A stretch of DNA of 64,000 bases from Biomphalaria glabrata (GCF_947242115.1 NC_074715.1:33431086-33495085); one strand, 5' to 3'. Positions 32,045-44,894 are shown, counted from the stretch's first letter. Made by a program: numbers and translations. Notes: generated from the letters alone by a model not told the origin.

Positions 32045-32365
32045 TCTACCATCCAGATGTCCAGTTTTATTCTGATCTCTAGCATGCACTTGCCATCCAG
32101 GGTATTTTCCAGGTCAGCAGCTGTTCCTAGCAGGTTATCAAGTGAGAGGCCGGGGTCCATTCTTTTACTTTGTCCAGCCAGACTTATTTGTCTTTTTTCC
32201 ACTGGACCTTGAAGGATGAGACTTTTGAAAGTCAGTCATGTCTTAGAATAGGACCGAACCAATTCAGCTTTTGACTCTTCACAGTATTGAGTGAGCCCAT
32301 ATTGCAGATACTATTGTTTTTTTTTTATCTATCAGTGACTTTAGCTCGCTTTTTTTCCTAAGTGT

Positions 32366-32668
32366 TAAACTAACATGTTTCCTGAGTTAAAACTAACATG
32401 TTTCCTGAGTGTTAAACTAACATGTTTCCTGAGTTAAAATTAACATGTTTCCTGAGTGTTAAACTAACATGTTTCCTGAGTGTTAAACTAACATGTTTCC
32501 TGAGTGTTAAACTAACATGTTTCCTGAGTGTTAAACATAGATGTTTCCTGAGTGTTAAACTAACATGTTTCCTGAGTGTTAAACTAACATGTTTCCTGAG
32601 TTAAAATTAACATGTTTCCTGAGTGTTAAACTAACATGTTTCCTGAGTGTTAAACTAACATGTTTCCT
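32366..32668. repeat. 24-bp minisatellite, about 12 units
   Basis: Unit TTAAACTAACATGTTTCCTG plus AGTG; some units are 20 bp (AGTTAAAA variant). Upstream of the LRP-like start. Confidence 0.95.
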
Positions 32669-32689
32669 AGCTTTCATTCTATTTGTTTC

Positions 32690-33520
32690 TCGTCTACATC
32701 AGTTCCTATTGAAGGTAACTATAAATGGCTCTAGTCTAGCCGGTGTACAGTCTAGTGTATGTGTTAATAATCTATGTAGGTTAACGCTGATTTATTGTGT
32801 GTGCACTATTGAGCCATGTCAAATCAAACCTTCTTACGCTTGTGGCACAAACTTGTGTATTATTTAGTGGCCAACAGTAGGGCGTCCTTGTTTAGTTTGT
32901 TATGGAGTTCCAAATCCTCATTTTCAGTTCTTACAGTTTTCTTGACAAGGCATCTACAGTTCTTCACATTTCTCTTTTTATTTTGGCTGCCTCTCTATTT
33001 AGGCTCTCAGTCATTTCATGTAGGTATTTACTTGTAGACCCGAGTAGTGTAACGACGTTAGCGAAGTCCAAATCCGTTGTTCAGTTTCGTTCAGGCCATG
33101 TACTTACTAGACTTGAGCAAATTCTAATCTTTATATAGGCCTATAGTGATAAGTATTTAAAATAAAATTGGGGGAGTTTGTGATACGGGTTAGCCGAATT
33201 CACACATTTCTTTACACACAAACTAAACAAGAAATCATACAACAATGACTTCGAATTAACCAATATGATGAGATAGTAGCCTATTCATTAGGAGACTTTC
33301 TATGGAAAACATTCTTTTTCAAATTCAGTTACAGCTTTATAGAGTTGTGAATTTTCTCATTGTTAAGTTATTAAATAACACTAACAGCGATTTCAATTTA
33401 GTTTTAAAAATACACTATGCACACTTAAATATTAAAGACAAAAGTACACTTTAGTTACTGTTGGATAAACATGTTTTAAACGTTATGAAATCAGTAAAAA
33501 AAATACAATTTTTTTATATA
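32690..33520. other. Intergenic DNA, nothing recognised
   Basis: AT-rich sequence between the divergent LRP-like and cysteine protease genes. Short frames overlap one another in all phases and show no domain. Confidence 0.4.
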
Positions 33521-33529
33521 TAAAGTACT

Positions 33530-34860
33530 CTTCAGCATTCTGTAGATGAGAGGCTCAGAGAAGAGCAATCAGGCTTCCGAAGAGGCAGATTATGTTCAGA
33601 GCAGATCTTCGTTCTAGGAAATATCATAGAACAAAGTCTCGAGTACCAACAACAGCTAACGATAATTTTCGTAGACTTTAAGAAAGCGTTTGATAGTGTC
33701 CACCGAGAAAAACTATGGAAAATAGTTAGAGAATACGGCATCCCAGAAAGATTCGTCCAGATTCTACGACACCTATACAGTCAATCTAGTTGCTGCATTA
33801 AAACAAAAGAACGAACAACTGAGTTTTTTTTAGCATCGAGACAGGTGTGCATCTTATCTCCCTTTCTCTTCCTCCTAGCCATCAACTACATAATGAGGAG
33901 AGCAATGAACCAGACTGCCTTTGGTACCGGTATTCCATGGCGTGAACAAAACCGAATGACAGACTTGGACTTGCCGATGACGTTGCACTACTCGGGGCTA
34001 CAAATAATTACATACAAGAAATTGACAGCCTAGATAGAGAGGTACCCAAAATTGGCCTCCGCATAAACTTGGATAAGACTAAAATTTTGCGAGTGGGATA
34101 TAAGACAAAAGGTGCCCCCATTAGACTTGGCGAGTCAAAGCTTGAAGAGTTAGACTAGTTCACGTACTTTGGCAGCATCATTACAAACGATGGGGATGCC
34201 TAGCATGATGCAGCGTGCTGAATAGGAAAGGCAGGGAGCATTTTCCAAAGGCTGCAGCCTATTTGTACAAGCCAAACCATTGGATTTGAGACATAAAAAT
34301 ACACCTTCTTAACACAATCGTCATCCCAACAGCAACATATGCATGTGAGACGTGGAAGTCATCTGCCAAAATTGAGAAAAGACTAAATGTGGCTCAACAA
34401 AAATGGCTGAGACGGATTTAATCATACAGATCGGGTCTCAAACAAGGAAATCCTTTACCGAACTGGAAGCCGAACTCTGAGTGAGGTTGTGACAGTGTCG
34501 CAAAAGGTTTGTGAGACATGTTCTCCGACAAAATGAACTACGCATTCCAAGAGTTGCGTTGACATGGAGGCCGATACGAGGAAAGCGCAAACAGGGACGT
34601 CCTGGTATAACTTGGCGCCTCACTTTCATGGAGGACCTCAGAACAGTGGACACCAGGTGGGAGGAGGCTTCAGACATTGTCACTGACAGATCTTTGTGGA
34701 GACAGCTTGCCGTCCAATGCGCCGAATGGTTAGGCCATACTCTTTACAGGTTTGAGAGAAGCGGGACATTAGTGACGGAAGCTCCTCTTGTGAGTGTGCC
34801 ACTACCGCTGCATCGTCTGCGAATAGCATATCTCTTACGAGGGTGGTTCGGATTTTAGTT
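33530..34860 (+). mobile_element. Degenerate LINE (reverse transcriptase to C-terminus)
   Basis: In pieces and several frames: EEQSGFRRGRLCSEQIF, then TIIFVDFKKAFDSVHREKLW (RT motif A), LSPFLFLLAINYIMRRAM, an altered YADD region near 33965, then LRQNELRIPRVALTW, KRKQGRPGITW and TFMEDLRTVDTRWEEASDI. The 5' part is missing, there are multiple stops, and the endonuclease is not seen. 7870-8620 is a shorter relative. Confidence 0.85.
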
Positions 34861-34869
34861 TTGGACCTA

Positions 34870-36140
34870 CATGAAATCTGGAATGGAGATAGATAGTTTT
34901 GGGGTTAGGGTTTTGAAAAAGCGAATGAAAGCCTGGGCATTGTTTATGGTCGGAATGATGTTACCCACACAGCAGTTCCCCCCTCTGCACGCAACCTTAT
35001 GGAGGCTCGAGTTTGAATTCAGACTCGAGCAACTTAAAAGAATCGCTTTTGAAAAGGCAGCATTGAAACATTGAAACATTGAAACTAGGATGATTAGGGA
35101 GAGAGTTTGAAATAAAGAGTAAAGAAAAAATACAAAATTGCGAAACACCTATTGTGTTACTGTTGACAAGACTTTCTGCAGTGCTATAAAGTGCACACAA
35201 ATTATTATTTTTTATTTATTTATGCATATAGTCATTAGCCATAGCCATAGATCTATATGTCTGTTCAGGGCCGCCGCTACCTATTGTGCAATCTGTGCAT
35301 TGCACGCAGGCGGCCGAATGTAGGGTGTTCTCAAATCATTATTCCAAGGTTACCTTCATTATTGAAATTTTAAGTTAAAAAACTACTCAAATATTTTAAT
35401 ATTTTATTTAAATTCTAATTATTCCATTATCCTTTGAAAACTATTATTTAAAAAAAAAAGAAGATATTTGGACATAAGAAGCTATTTTGGAAACTTTTAA
35501 TAAGAAAAAATGGAGCGGCGCGCAAGCTATTGCCAAGGGTTTTTCCATAGGCGTCTACATATTTCTGACTGAATTTACATATAAATATTGTTGTTTAGTC
35601 AAATACCTCGTCCTGTAAGTAAAACTAGTAATTAAAAACTCAATGTTAAAAACATTTTCCTTTAAATATTAAATGGCTGTTAGTAAAGCGTAGAAAATTT
35701 GGATCATTAGGCTATAGGAATATATAATATAGATGTAGATCTACATTGAGTTGTAGGCTACTAGCTGTTTGGACCAATAACGGGGGGTGGGGGGCGATGA
35801 AATAAAACGTTTTATTTTCATTGTAGTTAGGCTTAATAATCAGTGTCTGAATAATACCAATGTTTACAAATTAAAATATCTTAAGTAAGAGCCTAGACGT
35901 CGTTTCATCTTCTAATAAAACCTTGTCAAAAGCAGACCGATTTTGCAAGAAGCGTATGCAACAATATGATTTAAAACTTTTTGAAGAAAACATTTCAAAA
36001 CGTCTCCGCTAGTGTGATTCTTCTGGATTTTCTTATCTGAGATTGATCGAATTTCTTTCGACTATTGCATTTCATTATAGTCTAGTGACGATTCCATTTA
36101 TGAAAATCTTTCATAGGGGAGATTATGCTGAGGATGTATT
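34870..36140. other. Intergenic AT-rich DNA upstream of the protease gene
   Basis: No gene seen. At 35267-35318 a GC-rich imperfect hairpin (GGGCCGCC...GGCGGCC with inner TGCAAT/ATTGCA) resembles a DNA-transposon terminus, but no partner end was found. Confidence 0.35.
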
Positions 36141-36147
36141 TAAAGAC

Positions 36148-36222
36148 GTCACATGACAAATCGCTGACTTTGTCATGTGACATTCAGTGTGACTATATAT
36201 AGGTGACAAAATGGTCATGTGA
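36148..36222 (+). promoter_or_regulatory. Three TCAYRTGA E-box (MiT/TFE-like) sites in the protease promoter
   Basis: GTCACATGACAAA (36148-36160) and TTTGTCATGTGAC (36169-36181) form a perfect 13-bp inverted repeat around TCGCTGAC. A third GTCATGTGAT lies at 36214-36223. The core TCACATGA/TCATGTGA matches the site bound by MITF/TFEB-family bHLH-ZIP factors, which drive lysosomal genes in other animals. Function here is inferred from position just upstream of a cathepsin-type gene. Confidence 0.55.
36194..36201 (+). promoter_or_regulatory. TATA box of the cysteine protease gene
   Basis: TATATATA 35-42 bp upstream of the ATG at 36236. A start about 30 bp downstream would leave a 5'-UTR of only ~10 bases. 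Confidence 0.5.
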
Positions 36223-36235
36223 TGTTCACTCTAAA

Positions 36236-39200
36236 ATGGCGATATACCTTCTTTCATTTCTTTCCTGTTTGTGTGAGTACGATTCAGAATTAAATTTATT
36301 ATAGATCTATTTAACATTATTACAATTCGACTTCATTAATTTGAATGTAGTAAATGTAGAATCTACATAATAGAGCTAGAATTTAGATTTAAGTTTTAAG
36401 CATAATGATTAAATAATCATAATTTATTATGATTTATGCGTGGGCATACGATACGTAACATTTTTAAGTTTTAACATATTATTAATTTTATATATAGATA
36501 TATTGATAATTTAATTATTAAATTAATGATAATAATTGATAATAATAAATAATACATTTTTATGATTTTTTTGTTTTCATAAAATCAAAAATGATAAATA
36601 GATCTAGATCTAAATCATAATAATAAGTATAATTATCATAATATGATAATATCTAAATTCTAAATATTAGAAATATAATCATGCCAGTGCCCAATGCTGC
36701 GAATAGACACTTTACTTTAGTAATAAATAGTATACTTAATAATAACTATTTATTAAGTCTATTACAGCAGTCTATAGACAACTATAGTATTAGCCCTATA
36801 GCCCTATAAAATATATTTTAAATTGCTTTTATATAGTTACATAATAGTGCATCTTTCATGCTATTAAATTAATTAAAGCTAGTGCTGGTGCCTAAGCCAG
36901 GCTAAGCTGTCTTTAAAACTTTAAAGTGTTTCTGTGGATCTGCTTTTGTTATAGACCATAATACAGAATTTCTGCAATCAGAAATATCTCTAGGATAAGA
37001 AAAAGAAAATGACATAGTTGGGGGTAAAGGCAGTTGGTCGTTGTGCCAGCCACATGACAATGATGACATGATGACACCCTCGTTAACCATGGGTCATATA
37101 AACAAATGACCTTTACATCATCTGCCCCATCGATCACTAGGTCTGAAAGAGTAACTTTAAAAAGTATATGGGCAACAATGAATCACATAAACATTGTTCC
37201 AATTTATAGTCAAAATTAACTGATCCAGTGGAAAACCAATCTGATATAAATGGAAATGAACTTTGTGCTGATATTAAGAGCAATAAAATTTTATTTTTTT
37301 GATACCTGAGATGGATGTGTTGAAGTATTGAAATAATTGTAGAAATAATTTTTTATCCTCAACTTGTTCACAACAGCACAAAGCCTAGAAGACATTGTAT
37401 TGCAAATTTTTCTAACTCTACTTGTGTTAGTGATGAGAATCATCATTTACAAAATTAAAACAATTAAAAAATTACGTAAGATTGATGATGTCACAAGAAA
37501 GCCTATCAGCATTGTCAATGATATCAATTAAACATCAGATGAGTCAAGTACTTGATTCAGAATCACTTTTATAAAAAAAATTGCCTCTGAAATCAAGGAA
37601 GGTGTTTAAATTCTTGTTTTGTTATTAAAATTACTAAAAAAAAAAAAAGTTATATTTGATAAAAACTTGTAATGAAAATGTATGTTTTTTATTAGGAATA
37701 TTTACTGTGAAAAGTTAAATTTAGACTTTTAAAATTATTAGTAGGCCTAATAGGTTTTAACTGTTGACACATGCACCTTGACATACTGCAACTATAGATA
37801 TACTTATAATAAAAACTCCAGAAAATAAGGGAACAATTTTTTTTAAAGGCATGGGATGGGGGCATATTTTAATTTCGTATGTAGACTGCCCATGGCATCA
37901 TCATTACGATGTCCAGAATTACTTAACATCTAATACTCTCCATGTCACTTATTATTCAACAATCACCATAATGAACTAAGAGATAATGTTATTTATAGAA
38001 ACAAATGTTTAAGTTATTTATTTATCTATATTACACATTGCTTAAATGCTCATAAATATTTTTCTTTTATATTTATATTTTCAGTTGTATTCTCGTGGGC
38101 AGTAGACCCTCCTGTCTACAAAGATACTTACAAAGCTGAGGGATTTATTCGTCTTCCTTATGCTGAAATAGTAGAACCATTTAGGGCTTATCTTGATACG
38201 CCAAATGCCCGTAGCAGAGTTGATTACTATGATGGTACGTCATATTCAAACAGTATAGATACTCATTAATGATGTAAAATTGCAACAGCCTATTATATAA
38301 AATAAAAGGTCTTGTGGGCCATTACATCTTAAATACTTGGGCATTTTTATATTGTTTTTTATTTTTGAAGACCTTAATTTTGTTTTTGAAATTAATCTAT
38401 AAAAAACATATTACTGAAGGTTAAAAATAATTTCTTTTCTTGATATCTTTTATAATAAATGTTTAAAAGTCTATATGTTAATATAACTTAGTTATAAGCT
38501 GTTAATGACAACAAAAATGTATTTCTTTGTTAATGAAGGCATTCAAAGAACTCTTCAGTTTAGCAATGCCCCTGGTCTACCATATGGTACAAACTTGAAG
38601 GTTATTCCATTTACAACACAGTCCATTTATAATCAAGTCTCATGCTTTGCTGTGAATGGGACATCAGATAATCCAGCCACTCTAACCACTATAATTCCTG
38701 ATCTAACTGGATTTTCTGTAAGTTTATTCTTCTGACTCTATATGGATAATATTTATTGTTTAATGTTTACATCTGTTGATTATTTCAACTTACTTGTTAC
38801 AATTCCAGTATCTGGGTCAGCAATGGCTAGAGGGACGTCGTGTAGAGGCTTTCCAAAAGGTTGTTACAGATGGTAAAAAGGTAAATAAAACAAAGCAATA
38901 CATTTTTGGATTTAAAACATGGCAATATTCAAGATAATATATCTCCATAGAAATAAATTAAAAAATTTTTTAATGATTTTTTTGTTCAAGAATTTGGATA
39001 TCTATACCAAATGAAGAGGGAAAAGATTCATAGCTTATCATTTTAATTTATTTCTAATTGTAGATTAGCACATATACATTCTGGGCAACATCTCCTGATC
39101 AAATCCCAGTACGTTATGAAATGATGGGCTATGACTCGCTTTTAGGATCTCACTTTGATAAATATTATGTAGATTATGCCAGATGGGAGTCACCAGCAAG

Positions 39201-40913
39201 GTTCAATGATGATGATTTTGCTATCCCCAAAAGTAAGTTTGATGTTTTAATTAATAGAAATGTATTTAATTATCCTTTTAAAATAGATTACTTATTGATG
39301 CAGTTGGTTGTGAAAGTTTTATGCCACATAAATGAAATTCAAGAACATATTAACATTATAAAACCTTTTAACTGCTTAAGTTTTGATCTTTAGAATAAAA
39401 ATAATAAGCTAACACATTTAGAAAAAAGTAATGTTTTACTTCTGAACAGTAGTAACACATTAGCTAATTAAAATTGTGTGAGCTCTATGATATAGTGGTT
39501 TAAGACTGTTACAAGGTAAAGCACAATTAAAACAAGTTTGTTTCTACTATCTAGGTTTGTTTGTTGTCTAAACTTGTACTTTAGAATTAAACCATTCAAT
39601 TGTGACTGTCAAGATTTTGAAAAGGAATACACTAATTGGATTATATGAAAATATCTCAGATCAGTTCAGTTCTTGTGATACATTTATTTTTAGATTTGAC
39701 ATGTCAAGCCTTTCCTGGACCAGGAAGTGAGCATGTTGTACTGATGAATCCTATTCGTGAATATGTCCACCATCAAGATGACCATATTCATGAAGGTTTT
39801 GAAATTTTCAAGAAATCTCACAAAAAACAGTATAAATCAGATGAACATGACTCCCGAAAACATGTTTACAGACAAAACTTAAGGTATTTTTACCTTTTTT
39901 TTTTTAAAAAGAATATTTAGTGTTAGCCTTAATGCAGCACAAAGTATTGAAATATTTCGCTGTTTATTTTATTCAAGTCAGCTTAATTAACATGATATAG
40001 CAAATAGTATAGAGAAAGTAAAGCCCCCCTTTCAGGCCATGTGGTCTATAGGGCGATTGATGTAAAGGTCATCTGTTTCTGTGGCCCACAGTTAACAAGG
40101 TTGTTATGTTGCCAGCATAATAACCAACCGTCTTTACTTTTCCTAACTAATGTCATTAGAGCTGGGGTGGACTCAGAGGTACACCCTAAAGATTTCTAAA
40201 TTAGTAATCCCAGTTTTCACCAGGATTCGAACCCAGGGCCTTCCGGTTTGGAAGCCCAGAACTTTGCCACTCAGCCACCACGCTTCCATGTAGCAAATAG
40301 CTCTTTAAAAACATTTTAAATGAGTAAACCTGTTACCAAGCAATAAAATAGAGCACTTATTGTAATTGTTATCTAACATTTTCTAAGTAAATTAACTAAG
40401 GGCGTTCCAAACATAATTCAATCTAGAAAAGGTTTGTTTTAATAACTGAGGGTTTATTACATAGTTGATGCTTTTTAAAACTGGTTGACAATCAGTATGA
40501 ACTTGAAAAAAAAAATTTAACATTTAAATAACAATGAAAAAGAAAAGTCTAATTACTGTTGTGCATAACATATTTTGTTAATTTTTTTCAGGTACATCCA
40601 CTCAAAGAACAGAGCTGGTCTCACCTATACCTTAGCTGTGAATCATCTTGCCGATCGTACTGCTAAAGAAATGAAAGCTTTAAGAGGATATCGTTATTCA
40701 CATGTTGAGCATGGTGGTAAAAAGTTTTCAATGAACGAAATGAACAAGCAGGATGTTCCTGATCAGTGGGATTGGAGGCTTCTGGGTAGGAAATTACAGA
40801 AAATAATAGTTACTTAGAGTCTTAATATTTTGTGATAAATCAAAGCAATTGACTTTTATTTATATTCCACTCTGTTTTCCTTATAACCCCCCCCCCCCCC
40901 TCCCCCACCTTTA

Positions 40914-40945
<32 letters not shown>

Positions 40946-43246
40946 CTCTGTATTTGGTGGTAGTAATATCACATAAAAATTTTTTAAAGGTGCTGTTACT
41001 CCAGTAAAAGATCAAGCCATATGTGGTTCTTGTTGGAGCTTTGGTACAACAGGCACTATTGAGGGAGCAAATTTCCTGAAGGTTTTTGAATCATTTTCTT
41101 TATTTTATTACATTTTATTTCTTTAAACTTGATATTAATATTTTATTTTATTTGGTTTTTATTTCTTTAATTTTGATATTAACAAATTCTTGATTTGGTA
41201 GAAGAATGTTAAACATTTTTTTTTTAATTTTACAGACTGGCAATTTGGTTAGACTATCTCAACAGCAATTGATTGATTGCTCCTGGGGATTCGGTAATAA
41301 TGGCTGTGATGGAGGGGAAGATTTCCGTGCTTATAGTTACATCATGCAGAATGGAGGACTCACAAGTGAAGAACAATATGGACAGTATTTGGCCATTGTA
41401 AGTGCACTGACATTTCACAATTTAGGCTTTATTGTTCATGTTCTAATGAAAAAAAATATTCACATGTTCAAACTGTCTTCAGGATGGTTTCTGCTTGAGT
41501 AAACTTGTGAAGCCTGTTGTACAGCTTGCCAACTTTACTACCTTACCTCAAGGGGATTTGTCTGCTTTGAAGGTGGCTGTCTTTAACAAAGGTCCTATTT
41601 CAGTTGCCATTGATGCATCCCACAAGTCATTAAGCTTTTATGCCAATGGAGTCTACTATGAACCAGAATGCAGTGAGTAATCATTTTTTTTTTTTTTTTT
41701 GCATGCTCTGGCTGTTTGAAACAAAATAAGTCATGTATCAATGAGAATACTGATGATGTGTGTTGTAATAGGTTCATGATGATATTTTAATTACTTTGTG
41801 TGTTGGATGTTTAATGATCTTTAATCACAATTCACAATAAGAATATCATGCATATGAAAATAGGCTTTATAGTTATTTGTAGTTATTTACATTTGTTTTC
41901 TGCAAACAATAAAGGGGACTAATTCAACTTATACCTGTTACCACTTTATCAGTCAAGGAAAATTTCTTCCCTTGTTCGAGATTCAAAACAAAAATAATTA
42001 CCGGTAATTACCAATAGTTAATTAACTAATTGGTTAGTTTTTTTTTATTGATTCTTGTGTTTGGCATGTAAAAGAAATAATTGTGCAAAATTTCAGCTTA
42101 ATCCGAGATTGGGTGTTGGAGAAATAACATGCACAAACTTTTGACCAGACAGACAGAGTAATATGACGTAAGCTTTGTAAAAAGAGTGAAATAATGTAGA
42201 AATTGCAGTAAATAATTCAATACAAAGTAGACTGAATATTTTAGACTGAAAATTGTTATAACAACTGACTAACTGGCTCTTTGTATAGTTTCTTAGACTT
42301 TTGTAGGAGTCACAGTGACATTTGAACTTTTTTTTTTATGCTCTACATTTCTGCTTGTTTACATATTTTGATTGGTCCAGGTTTTTAAACAGTTTATTTC
42401 TATATATTTTTTGTTAGTCTCGAATAGTATTTATCTATTGATTGTCCATTGCATTGAAAACTCCACCCATTGACTGAGTACACACTTATCTATAAAACAC
42501 ATTTTTTATGCACATTTAGCATTTAGAACAATATCTTTTCAAATTTTAACTCTGTAATAACCCCATCAGAAATTAATAATTCTGATATTCTAAAAATAAA
42601 CCTAATGCTTCCTGATGTCAAATTGACCTATATTACTAATTGCCACAATTGGACTGACAAACTTGTTTGGGGCTTCTGCTTATTAGTTCATTATGCAAGT
42701 GAATTGTTTTAAATAGCAAAGTAAAGGATAAATTGAAAACATACTCCAAAATAGTCTTTTCTATTTTTTTGTCATGTTGGAACCTTTCTTAGAAAGGCCT
42801 GAAATTGTGAAATTAGTTAGATCTGGTATACAAGAATTAAAGGTTATAAATTATGCATATTAAACAAAAATAATTACAGATTTAAGACTGTGCTTAAAGG
42901 TTTAAAAAGATTTACCTATCATTTTAATTTTAGGTCATGTCTAGTAAGTATTCTATGCATTGTTCTTTGTTTGAATAAGTATTTCTTTATGTTTATAGTA
43001 TTAGTAGTGTTGTAGTTTTTCAAAAGTTTAAATTACTTAAAACAATTTTTAATTTTAGGAAGTGATCCTGATGGTCTAGATCATGCTGTACTTGCAGTAG
43101 GCTATGGTACCCTAAATGGAGAGGACTACTGGCTTGTCAAAAATTCATGGTCTACTTATTGGGGTAATGATGGTTATGTACTGATGTCTCAGAAAAATAA
43201 CAACTGTGGTGTCACCACTGCAGCTACGTATGTTGAAATCAAATAG
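36236..43246 (+). CDS. Papain-family cysteine protease, 26-29 kDa protease / CfaD-like (11 exons)
   Basis: Exons 36236-36272, 38085-38234, 38539-38717, 38809-38880, 39064-39232, 39694-39883, 40592-40785, 40990-41081, 41236-41397, 41483-41672 and 43059-43246 (TAG) splice with GT-AG borders and agreeing phases to 540 residues. Order: signal peptide ([18 protein letters not shown]), an N-terminal domain with the family words [18 protein letters not shown] and [21 protein letters not shown], an I29 inhibitor-like propeptide ([13 protein letters not shown]...[18 protein letters not shown]), then the C1A core. Active-site residues are all present: Gln/Cys in [14 protein letters not shown], His in [11 protein letters not shown], Asn in [16 protein letters not shown] precedes the S2 region. 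The family is lysosomal/secreted digestive endopeptidase. AATAAA lies at 43349 and 43813. It looks intact. Confidence 0.95.
37005..37147 (+). mobile_element. Old tRNA-SINE, 3' half only
   Basis: Matches the body of the 13634-13903 SINE: GTAAAGGCAGTTGGTCGTTG, CAGCCACATGAC, GTTAACCATGG and TTACATCATCTGCCC. The tRNA head is missing and a short internal duplication (ATGATGACATGATGACA) is present. In intron 1 of the protease gene. Confidence 0.75.
40008..40290 (-). mobile_element. tRNA-derived SINE with 10-bp target duplication
   Basis: Same family as 13634-13903: on the minus strand GTGGTGGCTGAGTGGCAAAG, GGTTCGAATCC, then the shared body ending ...CACATGGCCTGAAAGG. TAGCAAATAG flanks it (39998-40007 and 40291-40300). 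In intron 6 of the protease gene. Confidence 0.88.
40887..40945. repeat. C-run and (AT)n microsatellite
   Basis: A poly-C stretch followed by an A-run and (TA) repeat in intron 7 of the protease gene. Confidence 0.9.
41905..42180 (+). mobile_element. Interspersed repeat family A, copy in protease intron 10
   Basis: ATAAAGGGGACTAATTCAAC, TTTCTTCCCTTGTTCGAG, TTCAGCTTAATCCGAGATTG, GAGAAATAACATGCACA and CCAGACAGACAGAGTAAT give the family A 3' half. Confidence 0.75.
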
Positions 43247-43849
43247 TTTATTCATGAACTTCTAATTTGTCGTTCAAAATGCCATGATCTCTTCAATGTT
43301 CTTTGTATTTTCTATTCTCTTTTTTTGAGCACAAAATATTTTGTCAAAAATAAATAAATAATTATTTTCAATGTTCATATTTTTTTAACATGGGATATTT
43401 TCAATGTTGAAAGCATAGAAAAACTGTAGTTGTGCATGAACATAAATTTTTAGGCTTGACTAACATGCTCTTATAAAAGGCTTCAGTAACATTCCATCTC
43501 TTTTTGTTGAAGAAAAGTCAAATAATAGTCAACAGGAATACATAATTATAATTGACTTTCTTGATTAATGATTTTCTTTGTCATAATAAAGAATCATGGG
43601 TCTATTGATGTAGATGATGATTTTACCATATATTTTATACGAATACATGTATATGTGTCTTTTTACAAAATCTTGAGCTGTTTGTTGTAGTGCCTTAATT
43701 GTTTTATACCAAGATTTGTTTTTGGATCATCTGTTGTGAATGACGACTTTGTGATGCTTGTTTTATTGTTCCATAATTTGACAGATATTGTGTATTTGTA
43801 TTTCTGTAGTCTAATAAAATTGAATGAGAATTACAATGAAAAATTGCTT

Positions 43850-44580
43850 ATGACCTTATTTTTGTTTTTCAACATGCAGCATTTATCATGATTTTAACTC
43901 TAAATCTCAAACTTTAAAGACTTTCCTTCAAATTCTTGCCCTAAGCAGAAAAAATGTATAGATCTATCAACTACTTGGTGTATACAGAAACAAAGAAAAG
44001 AGTAGAAGTATAAATAAATATCCACACAAACATGTACAAAGTAAAAAAAGTTTTCTAATTAAACATCTTATCTCTAATATCATTTTAGCTTTTCTCATTG
44101 CCTGTCAATTCTCCACACTAAGAGTTAAGAAATGCTACAAGAAATTTTGTTCTCTCACTACTTTCTTACCATTTGTCGTCTGCTCAACTGACTGGATGTG
44201 GTCATGTGATATTCGTTACCTAGCCTGATTTTAGTCAGAGCAGCACTAATGGGATGAATTTCCCTAATTCCCAACTGCTGTAAAATGCTTGGTAGAAGTG
44301 TACAGAAAATTGCTGTTTTGTTTTATAATTAACTTTTTTTTTTTTTTACTGAATTTCAATTTTAAAAAAAAGTTAAAAATAAGTTGTAATAAATATCCTA
44401 CCTATAGAAATCTTCAGTTGTGATAAAAGATAGCTTATTCTTTGTCCTCACATGAACACAATAAAACTCCTTAGTGTATAAAGCTCAATAATCTTTTATT
44501 GAAATTCCAACAATTTTAATTTATTACCGGTAACTCTAACAATATTTTGTGTTTGAAAAACAGTGTTGAATTCGATTAAA
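43850..44580. other. Intergenic, nothing recognised
   Basis: AT-rich DNA downstream of the protease poly(A) signals. No gene or repeat family identified. Confidence 0.4.
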
Positions 44581-44589
44581 TGAATTTGT

Positions 44590-44744
44590 CAGTGCTTTTT
44601 TTTTGTAAAAAAAAAAATAGGTGCCGGTACTCAGTAGTTGATTGCCTAATAATATATGTTAAAATACAAGAAAAGTAATAATTTTTTCATAAAGGTGCCG
44701 GTATGCAGTACCGGTGCGTACCATCACAAAAAAAAAAAGCCCTG
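44590..44744. mobile_element. Small hAT-type MITE
   Basis: 155 bp with ends CAGTGCTTTTTTTTTGTAA and (minus strand) CAGGGCTTTTTTTTTTTGT, plus internal GGTGCCGGTA repeats. Flanks GAATTTGT and AGATTTGT agree at 6 of 8 positions, compatible with a decayed 8-bp target duplication. Confidence 0.6.
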
Positions 44745-44894
44745 AGATTTGTTAAGCAAAACTAGTAATATGAATTAAACAAAATGATTAAACCTTGACT
44801 TTTGTTAATATCATATTGAGTCCACCTAACCTCCTTTTCAAAAATGTGTAAGATACTGTCACATACTAAATGTGTTTTTAATACAATGTCATTA

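Noticed and set aside
32422-32867. Frames repeating LTCFLSVK
   Set aside because: By-product of the 24-bp minisatellite.
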